Assembly: GCF_002127325.2 (NCBI RefSeq)
Contig: NC_035449.2
Coordinates: 140,741,807 to 140,805,806 of the forward strand
Length of the DNA stretch: 64,000 nucleotides
Origin: Helianthus annuus
Taxonomy: Eukaryota > Streptophyta > Magnoliopsida > Asterales > Asteraceae
Direction of reading: 5' to 3'
Shown here: positions 19,722-31,754 of the stretch, piece after piece
Numbering within the stretch: the first letter of the stretch is position 1
Layout of the letters: each line of letters begins with the position of its first letter
Translations under genes and position numbers: made by a program
Notes under the pieces: model-generated
Seen by the model: the letters and a program-made list of their open reading frames with translations, nothing else
Told to the model about the DNA's origin: nothing
Databases searched by the model: none

Positions 19722-22700
19722 TGTGATAACCCTCAAAATTCCATGTATTCCGTACAATTTATTAATGATAATTAAAGTGCTTGACGACTGTGTGGAATTA
19801 CTTAACTGCTCTCTGATTATTATGTTATGCTTACATGTGCTTGTTAACATACTAGGAGTATGCAGAAAAGTCACTAAATAGTCCGTTATAATTTCCTAAG
19901 TATTGAGAATTAAAAATGCTACAAAAATATATATTTAGGACACTTTACGGATTAATTAAGCACTTTAACGAAACAGTGTGAAATCAAACAACCGGACTTT
20001 ACCCGGAACACAAAAATATTGCCAAAGATATAGTTTTCACTTTTCTGAGCTAGTTAGGGTCCCCGAACACCCTAACACCCTATATATCAATTAACACACT
20101 AACATCCTAACTAAACACCATTGGATTCCAACTAGTTTGTATCTTAACCATCACCACCCAACCCTTACCCCCCCCCTCATGTCAACGGTCACCACTAGGG
20201 GTGAGCCACCCTTGCCTTTTGATTATTTAATTGGTACAATGTTAGAAGATATTAGACATAATGTATGTTGGACAAAGAGCAAGATTGATTTATAAATAAA
20301 CTCAAGAGATAATCACTTTCTCTCATTTAACACTTCACCAAGCAAACAACTCTTCCCTCTACACCACCATTCTCGGCCGCCACCCTACCACCCTCATCCA
20401 CCCACTTCCAAAGCTTGTTCACTCATTTCTCATACATACGAAGGTGCAAGGTGACACACAAACAAGCCCGGTGCTTTCGAAAGTTCAAGAACCGCTCTAG
20501 ATTTCTTTTATCCACCACTTTTACGCCTTGTTTCTTCCCTAGCCTTGAGCTAGTAGTAAGTGTTCTAAATCATCATCTTGTTCTTGTTTTTGGTGGTTAA
20601 TAGATGATTAAATGTTGACATGTTAAAGAACCCCCATGAACATAAACTAAAGTCTTGAACATATGGAATAAAAGATGGATAAAGATAAGTTATGTGTGTA
20701 AATCTTGGAAATCTTGCGTAGTTGTGATTGTTTGATGTTGTATGTTAATAGAAACAAGATGGATCATCATCTAGACATACTAGTTCATGTTTAAGAGCAT
20801 GAACTAGTAGGATGTAAAAGTTAGAAAGTTAAAAGATGATGTGTTCATCCATTCATAAGTCTTGAGCTTGAATAAACATAATTTTTCTTGTAAAATGAAG
20901 TTGTAAACTTGTGGATCTAAAGATCTACAAGTGGTTTTTCGGAAGAACCAAGTGAAAAATTACTAGTTTTGTCATAACCCGGGTCTTGTATGAAAGAAGC
21001 ACATTTATGGTAACTAAACAAGTGTGTGAACACTTGTGTAACAAGAAATTTCATAAAGAAATATTTTTGTGAATCTTGACAAGAAGTTGTGAAACTCCAA
21101 ATTCTTTAAAAGTAAAGTTTACAAGGAACTAATCATGTTTTTAAAGATAACAAAACCTACTAAATATGTTAGTAACTTACTACGTATTTATACAAAACCT
21201 TCAAGTTCATGAGTTTATGATTTATTCATATTTTGTCGAGTTTGATGAATAAATATTGTATATTGATGATTGGTAAAATTGTTTGAATGATTTTTACAAA
21301 AGAAAATGATATGCTAAAAGCATAGACACCTCCATTTACAAAGGAAACTCTGGCGAAATTTTTCTAGAAATACGACACTTAGAAATATTTTTCTAACAAA
21401 TGCTTACAAATGTATTTTTAAACATTAATTCTCTAAATAAACTTCGCCATGATTTTTATTACAAAACACCAAGTGCCGGAGGTTGATTTTCGTAAATAAA
21501 ATTGGGTAAATATATATTTAGAATATATATATCTTATACTAGGACACTTATGTGGATATTTGTTATTTGTGAGATAGTTATATTATAATGAATAAAATAA
21601 TATAACCTGATAATATGTCTTGACATTTAAATAGTGTGGTTTGTGGTAGAAAGTAATGAGTAAATAAACAATGCGAAGGATACGTGTTATGCATGAGAAA
21701 CTGATTGTTATGTGTACCTCATTAGGACTTGCTTGAATTTCCTAATTTACTTGAGTAATTAATCTAACCGAGCAAACCAAGGTGAGTTCACACACTTTCT
21801 AAGGCATGGGATTCCCGGTGGTTTGGGAATGGGTTAAAGAATTTAAAACTGAATCTACATATCCTCCTTGGGTAGGATATGTACGGCCATCCTCCATGGG
21901 TAGGATGCCAATATTAATCCTGTGTATTCTCCTTGGGTAGAACTACGTACGTTCGTCCTCCTTGAAGAGGACAACAACCTTAAAACCTACTAGACAAAAC
22001 TCTATCATAAGTCCCTCCTTTTTATATCGACTTAATCGCCGAGGCCAATGGCGAGCGGGTCATTAGTTAATAGCGCTATTAGGTTTAACAAACCTCACAC
22101 CGTGCCAGTCGGATGGGCGTGTACTAATGGACTATGGCAAACCGTCAGTGATGATAGACACTGACGTAGGGCACAACTTATTTGCGTTAGTAGTCGATAT
22201 GGTACAGTCTAGTGATTCACACGGGGAAGCCCCCACTAATCATAACTATGGTCTGGGTAATAAAGAATGAACTGGTTAATCATGCTTTCAACTTCGTAAC
22301 CCCCACGGCAATTACGCCAACGAAAGACAAACCACGTTTTCAGAAACAACTTAAAACTAAACAACCAACCGTGAACTCACTCAACTTTGTTGTTGACTCG
22401 TTGTTGCATGCCTTACAGGTCGTTAATTGCTTGGAGCTTGCACGAGGAAGGAATCGTTGTGGAGTACGGATTGTTATGTTCCGTGCTTAATATTTAAATC
22501 CTTATGAACTTATTAAACTTACGCTTTGAACTTTAAACTTATAAACTATGGACTTATGTTTATGGATCTACATTTATGCTTCCGCTGTTTAAACTAAACT
22601 TAGTTAACTAGCTTTGGTCACCAATTGTATTGTGGTTGATTTTATTTACTAAATTACGTTGTTCAATATGATTGGTGGCTCGATCCTGGTCACGTCACGC

Positions 22701-22745
22701 CTCCAAGCGGTGGTACTCTGCATGGTGGATTTTGGGGGTGTGACA
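19722..22745 (+). repeat. GYP-B 5' LTR
   Basis: 3024 bp, TGTGATAACCCTCAAAATTC to GGGTGTGACA. It matches 27825-29575 over its first 1747 bp, with scattered differences including a longer C-run in the 3' copy (20170 against 28271). The later part has two similar phrases (CTCCTTGGGTAGGATATG and CTCCATGGGTAGGATGCC). No coding capacity; the short ORFs in it are chance. Confidence 0.92.
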
Positions 22746-22748
22746 GAT

Positions 22749-22762
22749 TGGTATCAGAGCCA
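22749..22762 (+). promoter_or_regulatory. GYP-B primer-binding site
   Basis: TGGTATCAGAGCCA, three bases past the LTR end; matches the 3' end of plant initiator-Met tRNA. Confidence 0.9.
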
Positions 22763-23048
22763 TTGGTTATAGTGAACTTGGTTTTAAAAAAGGGAAATGC
22801 TTTTTGATAAAACCAGACTATAACCGGTACAATGCTCAACGATCCACAACGACGCTTCGCTCCACGTGCAAGACTCGACACAATAGGTGGTATGATTTAT
22901 GTTATATTGTCGGTTAGATAGTTTACACTGTGCATTAGATAATGTGATAATTGCTATTTGAACCTTGTGTGCTTACTCTCTACTGTCGTCCCACACTTAC
23001 GCACTTCCGCGACACTTTTCTCACTTACGTTGCTTCGTTGTGAAGATC

Positions 23049-24298
23049 ATGAACGGACGCGGAGGACGTATCAACCTAACTCAAGCCCAACTGACGGCTT
23101 TGATCAACGAACGAGTTGCTGAGGCACTCGCAGCTGTCCCAGCAGGAGGTATAACCTGCCATATCAACCCATCTTAGGACGTTTAGATCCTACCTTCGCA
23201 AACCAACCCTCATGCTTAACCTTGTCTTTTATTCTCGCACCACAGGTCAACATGCTCAGCCTCCTATGTGCACGTTCAAGACCTTCATGGATTGCCGACC
23301 TAGTACTTTCAGCGGCACAGAAGGAGCTATAGGTCTTCTTCACTGGTTCGAGAAGCTCGAGTCTGTTTTTGAAATGTGTGAATGCCCTGAAGATCGTAGG
23401 GTGAAATATGCAACTGGAACACTCGAAGGTGCTGCGTTAACCTAGTGGAAGGCACAGGTTCAACTGCTTGGGTTGGCGGTTGCTAATGCCACCCCATGGA
23501 ACGGTTTCAAAGAACTGATCAAAGAGGAGTACTGCAGTCGTGACGACATCCACAAGCTGGAGGTGGAATTTTTCAATTTGAAGATGACGGGGTCTGAGAT
23601 CGAGGCATACACGAAGAGGTCAAATGAGCTAGCCATCTTGTGCCCTACTATGGTGGATCCTCCTGTCAAGCGTATCGAGTTGTACCTTAAGGGCTTGGTG
23701 CCAGAAATTCAAAGCCATGTAACCTAAGCTAATCTTGGCACCATTCAGCAAGTCGTCAAGTTGGCTCATCGTCTCACTGATCAGGCGGTTGAGCAAAATA
23801 GGCTGCCTAAGCGTATTAGCTACTACTTCTGATGCTCATAATGATAATAAGCGCAAGTGGGATGGAAATTCGGGCAAGGGTTCTATTTCAGTTCAGTCTC
23901 AGCAGCGAAAGACTGATGACCACCAGAGTCCTGGTCAGCAATCTACTGGTGGTCAAGGACAGGGTGGATACCGAGGAAACCACCCCAAGTGCAATCGGTG
24001 CAACAAGCATTACAGCGGGCAGTGCAATAAGGGTCGTTGTCAGAGATGTCACAAGCTGGGTCATGAAGCCAAAGATTGAAGGAGCCCACGTCCTGTGAAT
24101 CAGAATCGCCAACAACAACAAGCTCCACAGAACCACCAGCAGCAGCATCTGTAGGGAAATAAAGGATTCTTTCAGTGTGGCGCTGAAGGCCACTTTAAGA
24201 GGAACTGCCCCCAGCTGAACCAAAACCAGAATCAGAACAACCAAAGAAACGGAAACAACAACGGAGGTAACAATAATGGCAATGGCGCCCAAGGTCGT
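23049..24298 (+). pseudogene. gag: GYP-B gag
   Basis: ATG 23049 opens MNGRGGRINLTQAQLTALIN, the first ATG of the conserved region, about 290 bases past the PBS. The capsid-like part includes FKTFMDCRPSTFSGTEGAIG, YATGTLEGAALT and YCSRDDIHKLEVEFFNLKM. Two zinc knuckles are decayed: CQRCHKLGHEAKD with its last Cys as a stop, and FFQCGAEGHFKRNC with its first Cys as Phe. Several in-frame stops are TGG to TAG or CAA/CAG to TAA/TAG. Not functional. Confidence 0.85.
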
Positions 24299-24766
24299 AT
24301 GTTCGTGATTGGTCAGGGTGAAGCAAGGAACGATCCCAACGTTGTGATGGGTAAGTTTCTTCTGGATGATTTCTTTCTTACTGTTTTATTTGATTCGAGT
24401 GCCGATACTAGCTACGCGTCCTTAAAAGTTAGTCAGATGCTTAAGTGTACTCCAACACTCTTGAACACCAAGCACATCGTAGAGTTAGCAAATGGTAAAA
24501 GTATAGAGGCTACACATGTAGTTAAGGGTTGCAAGCTTGTCCTTGCCGATCAGACCTTTTCTATCGACCTCATTCCTATCGTTCTGGGTAGTTTTGACGT
24601 TGTCATTGGGATGGATTGGTTATCTCAACACCAAGCGGAGATTATTTGCAAGGATAAAATCGTCCGTGTCTCTCGTTCTGATAGCGAACCCCTCGTGATT
24701 CGTGGCGACAAGGGTGGTGCTGTTGTAGGCATCATCTTTTTCCTTGAGGCCCATAAGTGTTTGTGA
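24299..24766 (+). pseudogene. pol: GYP-B protease region
   Basis: Aspartic protease: FLTVLFDSSADTSYASLKVS, where the active-site triad DSG has become DSS (GYP-D keeps FDSGANQSF). Then IDLIPIVLGSFDVVIGMDWLSQHQAEI, the conserved flap and GMDWL block. Ends at TGA 24764-24766, which looks like a CGA Arg codon changed by C to T; the same frame continues into RT. Confidence 0.88.
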
Positions 24767-25927
24767 AAGGGCCACACCGCTATTCTAGCCCTCGTTTCTG
24801 ATTCATCAGCGGAAGAAAGGAAGATAGAAGACATACCTATTGTACGCGACTTTCCTGAGGTATTTCCTGAGGAATTACCTGGTCTTCCGCCTCATCGCCA
24901 AGTTGAATTTCAAATCGAGCTAGCTCCTGGAGCAGCACCAGTAGCTCGAGCACCATATCGTCTAGCTCCATCAGAACTTGAAGAACTGTCCACGCAACTG
25001 CAAGAACTCTTGGAAAAGGGTTTCATACGTCCTAGCTCTTCGCCATGGGGAGCTCCAGTGTTATTCGTAAAGAAGAAAGACGGTACCTTCAGAATGTGTA
25101 TTGACTACCGCGAACTCAACAAGGTGACCATGAAGAATCGTTATCCTCTTCCACGCATTGATGATTTGTTCGACCAGTTGCAAGGGTCGAGTTATTACTC
25201 TAAGATTGATTTGAGATCGGGCTACCATCAGTTGAGAGTCCGAGAGGAAGACGTCTCCAAAACAGCATTCAGAACTCGTTACTGCCATTATGAGTTCCTG
25301 GTTATGCCTTTTGGATTAACGAATGCACCTGCAGTCTTCATGGACCTTATGAACCGAGTGTGCAAGCCTTACCTGGATAAGTTTGTCATAGTGTTCATCG
25401 ACGACATCCTGATCTATTCTAAGAGTCAAGAAGAACACGAGCAACATCTGAGGCTTATTCTGGAACTTCTTCGAAAAGAGCAATTATATGCTAATTTTTC
25501 GAAATGTGACTTCTGGCTTCGCGAAGTCCACTTCCTAGGCCATGTGGTAAACAAGGATGGGATTCATGTAGATCCATCTAAGGTTGACTCGATCAAGAAC
25601 TGGTCTGCACCCCGTACACCAACAGAAATCCGCCAATTCTTGGGTTTGGCAGGATATTACAGAAGGTTTATCAAAGATTTCTCCAAGATTGCGCAACCTC
25701 TCACTTCACTGACTCAGAAGGGTGTCACCTATCGTTGGGGTGATGCACATGAGTCTGCATTTCAGCACTTAATAGATAGACTTTGTAGCGCGCCTATCCT
25801 CTCATTGCCTGAAGGCACAGATGATTTTGTGGTTTACTGCGACGCTTCCATCCAAGGACTTGGTTGCGTGTTGATGCAATGTGACAAGGTCATTGCCTAC
25901 GCATCACGCCAACTTAAAGTTCACTAA
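24767..25927 (+). pseudogene. pol: GYP-B reverse transcriptase
   Basis: Full gypsy RT in one frame: [87 protein letters not shown], catalytic [14 protein letters not shown] (intact), [17 protein letters not shown], and [16 protein letters not shown]. It then enters RNase H ([17 protein letters not shown]) and stops at TAA 25925-25927, where GYP-D has Lys-Asn-Glu-Glu in [13 protein letters not shown]. The RT itself looks intact. Confidence 0.92.
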
Positions 25928-26251
25928 AGGAACTACACTACGCATGACTTGGAATTGGGAGCAGTTGTTTTCGCGCTTAAGATATGGAGACATTACCTGT
26001 ACGGTACCAAGTGCACCATTTACACCGATCACAGGAGTCTCGAGCATATCTTCAAGCAAAAGGAATTGAATATGCGACAACGTCGATGGGTAGAGCTCTT
26101 GAATGATTACGAATGCGCGATGAATTATCATCCGGGCAAAGCCGATATTGTGGCCGATGCTCTCAGCCAAAAGGATACTATACCTAAGCATGTACGTGCG
26201 TTACAACTTACCATCCAATCTAACCTTCCCGCTCAGATTCGCGATGCTTAG
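25928..26251 (+). pseudogene. pol: GYP-B RNase H
   Basis: Same frame as RT after the stop: [55 protein letters not shown]. Ends at TAG 26249-26251, probably a CAG Gln codon changed by C to T. Confidence 0.9.
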
Positions 26252-27160
26252 GTCAAAGCATTGAAAGCAGAGAACATCAGGGCTGAGTCCCTACGAGGAT
26301 CGAGGCAACGGCTAGAACAAAAGGAAAACGGCGCCTACTATGTTAACGGACGCATCTGGGTTCCACTGTATGGAGACTTACGCGAGCTTGTGATGGATGA
26401 AGCACATAAGTCTTGTTATTCAGTATATCCTGGTTCAGATAAGATGTACCATGATCTCAAGACTACATACTGGTGGCCTGGTATGAAAGCCAGCATAGCA
26501 ACTTACGTCAGTAAATGCTTGACTTGTGCTAGGGTCAAAGTCGAATACAAGAAACCATCAGGCCCACTCCAACAACCAGAGATGCCTAAATGGAAATGGG
26601 AGCAAATTTCCATGGATTTCGTTACTGGCCTGCCTAGATCTCAACGCAGTAATGATACCATTTGGGTAATCGTGGATCGACTGACCAAGTCTGCACATTT
26701 TCTAGCCATCAAGGAAACGGATAAGTTTTCTACTCTAGCAGACATCTACCTAAAAGAAGTGGTATCAAGGCACGGAGTGCCAACCTCCATCATTTATGGT
26801 CGTGACGCTCGTTTCACTTCGAAACTGTGGCAAGCCATGCACAAGTCTTTTGGCTCACGTTTAGATATGAGCACCGCTTATCACCCACAGACGGATGGGC
26901 AATCTGAACGCACCATCCAGACCCTTGAAGACATGCTTAGGGCATGTGTAATGGATTTTGGTAATGGCTGGGAAAAGCACCTTCCGCTAGTGGAGTTTTC
27001 GTATAACCACAGCTACCACACCAGCATCCAGGCCGCTCCGTTTGAGGCATTGTTCGGACGGAAATGCCGATCACCTCTCTGTTGGGCAGAAGTTAGTGAC
27101 AGTCAAATCACCGGCCCCGAACTTGTAGTAGATACAACGGAGAAGATTGCTCAGATATGA
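26252..27160 (+). pseudogene. pol: GYP-B integrase
   Basis: HHCC zinc module ([41 protein letters not shown]), then the core: [12 protein letters not shown] with the first Asp, a second catalytic region reading [11 protein letters not shown] where GYP-A and GYP-D have VSDRD, and [20 protein letters not shown] with the Glu. The Asp-to-Gly change removes a catalytic residue. Ends at TGA 27158-27160 (CGA Arg changed by C to T). Confidence 0.9.
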
Positions 27161-27674
27161 CAACGCATGGCGGCAGCTCGTGACCATCAGAAAAGCTATG
27201 CCGATAAGCGAAGAAAGCCACTCGAGTTCAAGGTTTGGGATCGGGTGCTACTCAAAGTCTCACCTTGGAAAGGGGTAGTTCGTTTTGACAAACGAGGTAA
27301 GCTCAATCCGCGTTATGTCGGACCATTCGAAATCATTGAGAGAATTGGCAAGGTGGCCTACAGGTTGAATCTACCTGAAGAACTCAGCGGAGTTCACAAC
27401 GTATTCCACGTGTCAAATCTGAAGAAGTGTCTGTCAGACGAGACCCTCATAGTTCCTCTCAAGGAGCTCACTATCGACGACCAGCTGCGATTCGTCGAAG
27501 AACCAGTAGAGATTATGGATCGAGATGTTAAAATTCTCAAGCGCACCAGGATACCTCTTGTCCGAGTTCGATGGGATTCCCGTCGTGGCCCAGAGTACAC
27601 CTAGGAACGAGAAGACCAAATGAAACTCAAGTATCCCCAGCTGATTAAGAAAAGTGCAACCACTACCGAGGCTG
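27161..27674 (+). pseudogene. pol: GYP-B integrase C-terminus and chromodomain-like tail
   Basis: [64 protein letters not shown] (GPF/Y module), [14 protein letters not shown], then a chromodomain-like end VKILKRTRIPLVRVRWDSRRGPEYT. TAG 27602-27604 replaces the Trp of EYTWE (G to A). The frame continues a little further (EDQMKLKYPQLI) to the real end. Confidence 0.88.
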
Positions 27675-27824
27675 AAGCTACCGCAGAATTTCGGGACGAA
27701 ATTCCAAATCAACGGGGGAATGATGTGACACCCCAGGAAAACCAGGAAACCAACGCAACTTAACTAGCTTCCTCAGTAACCACGAGCTAAATTTCGGGAC
27801 GAAATTTTCTTAACAGGGGGAGAA
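27675..27824 (+). promoter_or_regulatory. GYP-B 3' UTR and polypurine tract
   Basis: Contains two copies of TTTCGGGACGAAATT (27688 and 27791) and ends in AACAGGGGGAGAA directly before the 3' LTR. A GGGGGAATGATGTGACACC just after the first copy mimics the real PPT-LTR joint (GGGGGAGAATGTGACAACC), so the 3' end of the element seems to have a duplicated or older LTR edge. Confidence 0.65.
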
Positions 27825-29575
27825 TGTGACAACCCTCAAAATTTCATGTATTCCGTACAATTTATTAATGATAATTAAAGTGCTTGACGACTGTGTGGAA
27901 TTACTTAACTGCTCTTTGATTATTATGTTATGCTTACATGTGCTTGTTAACATACTAGTAGTATGCAGAAAAGTCACTAAATAGTCCGTTATAATTTCCT
28001 AAGTATTGAGAATTAAAAATGCTACAAAAATATATATTTAGGACACTTTACGGATTAATTAAGCACTTTAACGAAACAGTGTCAAACCAAACAACCGGAC
28101 TTTACCCGGAACACAAAAATATTGCCAAAGACGTAGTTTTCACTTTTCTGAGCTAGTTAGGGTCCCCGAACACCCTAACACCCTTTAAATCAATTAACAC
28201 ACTAACATCCTAACTAAATACCATTGGATTCCAACTAGTTTGTAACTTAACCATCACCACCCAACCCTTACCCCCCCCCCCCCTCATGTCAACGGTCACC
28301 ACTAGGGGTGACCCACCCTTGCCTTTTGATTATTTAATTGGTACAATGTTAGAAGATATTAGACATAATGTATGTTGGACAAAGAGCAAGATTGGTTTAT
28401 AAATAAACTCAAGAGATAATCACTTTCTCTCATTCAACACTTCACCAAGCAAACAACTCTTCCCTCTACACCACCATTCTCGGCCGCCACCCTACCACTC
28501 TCATCCACCCACTTCCAAAGCTTGTTCACTCATTTCTCATACATACAAAGGTGCAAGGTGACATACAAACAAGCCCGGTGCTTTCGAAAGTTCAAGAACC
28601 GCTCTAGATTTCTTTTATCCACCACTTTTACGCCTTGTTTCTTCCCTAGCCTTGAGCTAGTAGTAAGTGTTCTAAATCATCATCTTGTTCTTGTTTTTGG
28701 TGGTTAATAGATGATTAAATGTTGACATGTTACAGAACCCCCATGAACATAAACTAAAGTCTTGAACATATGGAATAAAAGATGGATAAAGATAAGTTAT
28801 GTTTGTAAATCTTGGAAATCTTGCGTAGTTGTGATTGTTTGATGTTGTATGTTAATAGAAACAAGATGGATCATCATCTAGACATACTAGTTCATGTTTA
28901 AGAGCATGAACTAGTAGGATGTAAAAGTTAGAAAGTTAAAAGATGATGTGTTCATCCATTCATAAGTCTTGAACTTGAATAAACATAATTTTTCTTGTAA
29001 AATGAAGTTGTAAACTTGTGGATCTAAAGATCTACAAGTGGTTTTTCGGAAGAACCAAGTGAAAAATTACTAGTTTTGTCATAACCCGGGTCTTGTATGA
29101 AAGAAGCACATTTATGGTAACTAAACAAGTGTGTGAACACTTGTGTAACAAGAAATTTCATAAAGAAATATTTTTGTGAATCTTGACAAGAAGTTGTGAA
29201 ACTCCAAATTCTTTAAAAGTAAAGTTTACAAGGAACTAATCATGTTTTTAAAGATAACAAAACCTACTAAATATGTTAGTAACTTACTACGTATTTATAC
29301 AAAACCTTCAAGTTCATGAGTTTATGATTTATTCATATTTTGTCGAGTTTGATGAATAAATATTGTATATTGATGATTGGTAAAATTGTTTGAATGATTT
29401 TTACAAAAGAAAATGATATGTTAAAAGCATGGACACCTCCATTTACAAAGGAAACTCTGGCGAAATTTTTCTAGAAATACGACACTTAGAAATATTTTTC
29501 TAACAAATGCTTACAAATGTATTTTTAAACATTAGTTCTCTAAATAAACTTCGCCATGATTTTTATTACAAAACA
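27825..29575 (+). repeat. GYP-B 3' LTR, truncated
   Basis: 1751 bp matching 19722-21468 closely, then ending abruptly in ATTACAAAACA. The missing 1277 bp (counterpart 21469-22745), the TSD and most of ATH pol were lost in one or more deletions. Confidence 0.92.
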
Positions 29576-29662
29576 TTGGGCCTTGTCCAGCTTCCCGTTT
29601 TCAATTTTTTCTAAAATTTTATCATAACGCACTGATTGTTTCTATGGTTCTCTTTTGCAGTA

Positions 29663-30796
29663 ATGGCCATCAAGTTTCTGAAGTTCAAACAATCAGAATT
29701 TGAGTACCAAACCCGATACGACATCCTCCAAACAAGGCTTGAAGAGGCACCAAAACAAACATGCTATGAAACTCTTGAAGCTGTGGGACAACAAGGCTGA
29801 TATGATAGGCTAGTCACGGGACCACTCCGAGTAGCTCTTGGCACCAAGCTCCATTCCGTCTACGAGTATAACATGGGATTCTATAGCACCTTCAAGTTCA
29901 AGGCCAAGGCAGACCCGTTTGACTCAAATGGGGTTGAGTTCAGATATGCTGGGGAACTATTTTCCATCTCCATTGCCATTTCGGTGTGAATGTGGGCTTA
30001 TACATTGAGGAAGAGTCGGTTGAAGAAGAATTCACATGTGGTCTCCGTGAAATTCCAACTAACATGCACCAAACTGCATGGGCTCAAATTGGAGATGGGC
30101 TATATGATCCAAGGATCACCAAAAGCTCCTAGTTGCGGGAACTCCTTTACCGCTACATCCACCGGTCTTAAGAAACTCCCTCTGTCAACGGCGTGATAGT
30201 TCGGGTGTGGTAATCCGTTATCTCACTTGCCTTTATTGCATCCATAACCGCCAACCTCTTGATATCATATACCTACTCCTTAAGAACATGCAACTCAACC
30301 AACTGGCCTCTTCTCCAACACCGATCTTTTTCGGGGGATGGATCTACCGTCTATTAAAAAACTATGTCCATCGCATCCCAAAATCATTCCATCGGGGTGT
30401 GAAGTCCGGGAAGGTAGATCTAGCCCAACGTCGTGCCATGGGACTCGTCCAAGAAATGGATGACAGGTCCGTACGCTCCCGAAACGCCCGAGGAAACCCA
30501 TGGGGTCCGAAAGAAGTCCTAGCCCTCCAAGACGATCCAAACCGTCCTCCTCCACAAAGCTACCACACGGGTCCTCCTCTCAAGGAGGCGGGTTTCCTAA
30601 CTTTCAAACTTTAATTGATCTTTTGCAGGAAAACCTTCTTTGTCGCCGGAACACATACAATATGGCTAGCAACGCCAACACCCGGATTGGAGTGGTGGAA
30701 CGTTCCGTCACTACTATGCAAGATGATATCACATACATCTGGGAGCACCTGGCGTATCGCGATGAGGAGGGCGATGAGGATGAGGACATGGATTGA
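29663..30796 (+). pseudogene. ATH env-like (Athila ORF1-type) protein
   Basis: Opens MAIKFLKFKQSEFEYQTRYD right after TTCTCTTTTGCAG, which looks like a splice acceptor. Recognisable blocks include YNMGFYSTFKFKAKADPFDS, GVNVGLYIEEESVEEEFTCG, ITKSS, IIYLLLKNMQLNQLASSP and FFGGWIYRLLKNYVHRIPKS. It ends in a coil-like stretch and an acidic tail (EEGDEDEDMD). In-frame TGA at 29798, frame changes near 29975 and 30200, and an overlap near 30500 break it. I recognise the Athila protein placed after pol (often called env-like); no clear transmembrane segment is visible, so an envelope role is unproven. Confidence 0.7.
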
Positions 30797-31754
30797 GCGG
30801 AGGCACTGGAGGTGGTGTGGTAGGCGAAGGATGCAAGTTTCAGGTTAACCCTCCCTTCCCTTTGAACAATTTGCTGGCCTGCGTGCCATGGTTGAACAAT
30901 TTACTTTCTAGACATTTTTATTTTCCGCATTTTTCTTTAGTTTATGTTTGTGATGACGATGGATTTGAAATGCTCGTAAGTTAGGATGTTGGTATTGTAT
31001 TATGCTTTATGTGGTGTATAGCAAAACATGTACATAGGAGGCTTGAATGCACTAAGCATTAGTACCACCTAAGCCTGGAAATCAGGAACGAAAGCCGAAA
31101 ACCTGAAATTCAACAATTGCAGACCGCCACCACGGGGCCGTGGTCATTGACCACGTCCCCGTGGCCAGCCCCTGACCTGCTGTTTTTCTCTGCAACCTAC
31201 CCACCACGAGTTGTGGCCACCAGGCACGCCCCTTGGCCAAACTTCTGTAAGTATTGTTAGTGGCACTCTGACCACGGGGCCGTGCCCGGACAACACGTGC
31301 CTGGTGCCAGGTGCCCAGTAACACAAAAAATTGTTTTTAAACACGCTTTTACACATTCGAATCAACCTAAAAACTTATTTTTGGACACATTGAGGACAAT
31401 ATGTAATTTAAGTGTGGGGGGAAGCTAAAACCTTGAATCTTGCAAGTTCTAATAACAAGCCTTACACAAAACTCGTATTGGAACCGCTAATCACCCCAAA
31501 TCTATTCAAAATTTTTCATTTTTTTTACTTGTTCTTGGTTTAATTTGGGAATAACAAGTTCTAAAAAAGGTTATGTTTCTACAAATTTACAACCGATAGC
31601 GTCGTGATAAAAAGAACCAAATAAGAAAATTATAAAAAGGCATGACAAATCTTTTTAAAATTTAATTATATATACTTGTTCACACTATAAACCCATTTCC
31701 ACAACAAGTGAGTTTTGAGCCTTTATTGAGCATACATGCATACATCTTTAAACT
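30797..31754 (+). other. ATH 3' UTR, left part
   Basis: Non-coding. Contains three more GC-rich palindrome pairs (ACCACGGGGCCGTGG with CCACGTCCCCGTGGCC near 31130; CCACGAGTTGTGGCC near 31202; ACCACGGGGCCGTGCCC with ACACGTGCCTGG near 31271) and a GTGTGGGGGGAAGC purine tract at 31413. Broken at 31754 by COP3 and resumed at 54989. Confidence 0.75.
31750..31754. repeat. COP3 target-site duplication, left
   Basis: AAACT, matching 54984-54988. Confidence 0.85.

Larger units (their letters stand above)
19722..29575 (+). mobile_element. GYP-B: Ty3/gypsy chromovirus-like element with 3-kb LTRs
   Basis: 5' LTR 19722-22745, iMet PBS, gag, pol in one frame broken by five nonsense codons, PPT, and a 3' LTR of which only the first 1751 bp remain. 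Gypsy order (RT, RNase H, integrase) and long LTRs suggest the Tekay/Del group. Inserted in the ATH RT. The right end is a deletion junction, not an insertion end: the shared LTR sequence stops at 29575 and ATH env-proximal sequence follows. Confidence 0.92.

Noticed and set aside
23888..24292. 134-codon minus-strand ORF rich in Val/Leu/Ser
   Set aside because: It is the antisense shadow of the Gln/Asn-rich GYP-B gag.
20415..28707. 61-codon ORF present twice (20415 and 28522)
   Set aside because: Both copies lie at the same place in the two GYP-B LTRs, so the repetition comes from the LTRs. No coding support.
29663..30796. Calling the ATH env-like ORF a viral envelope
   Set aside because: No signal peptide, transmembrane or cleavage motif can be seen; position alone does not justify it.
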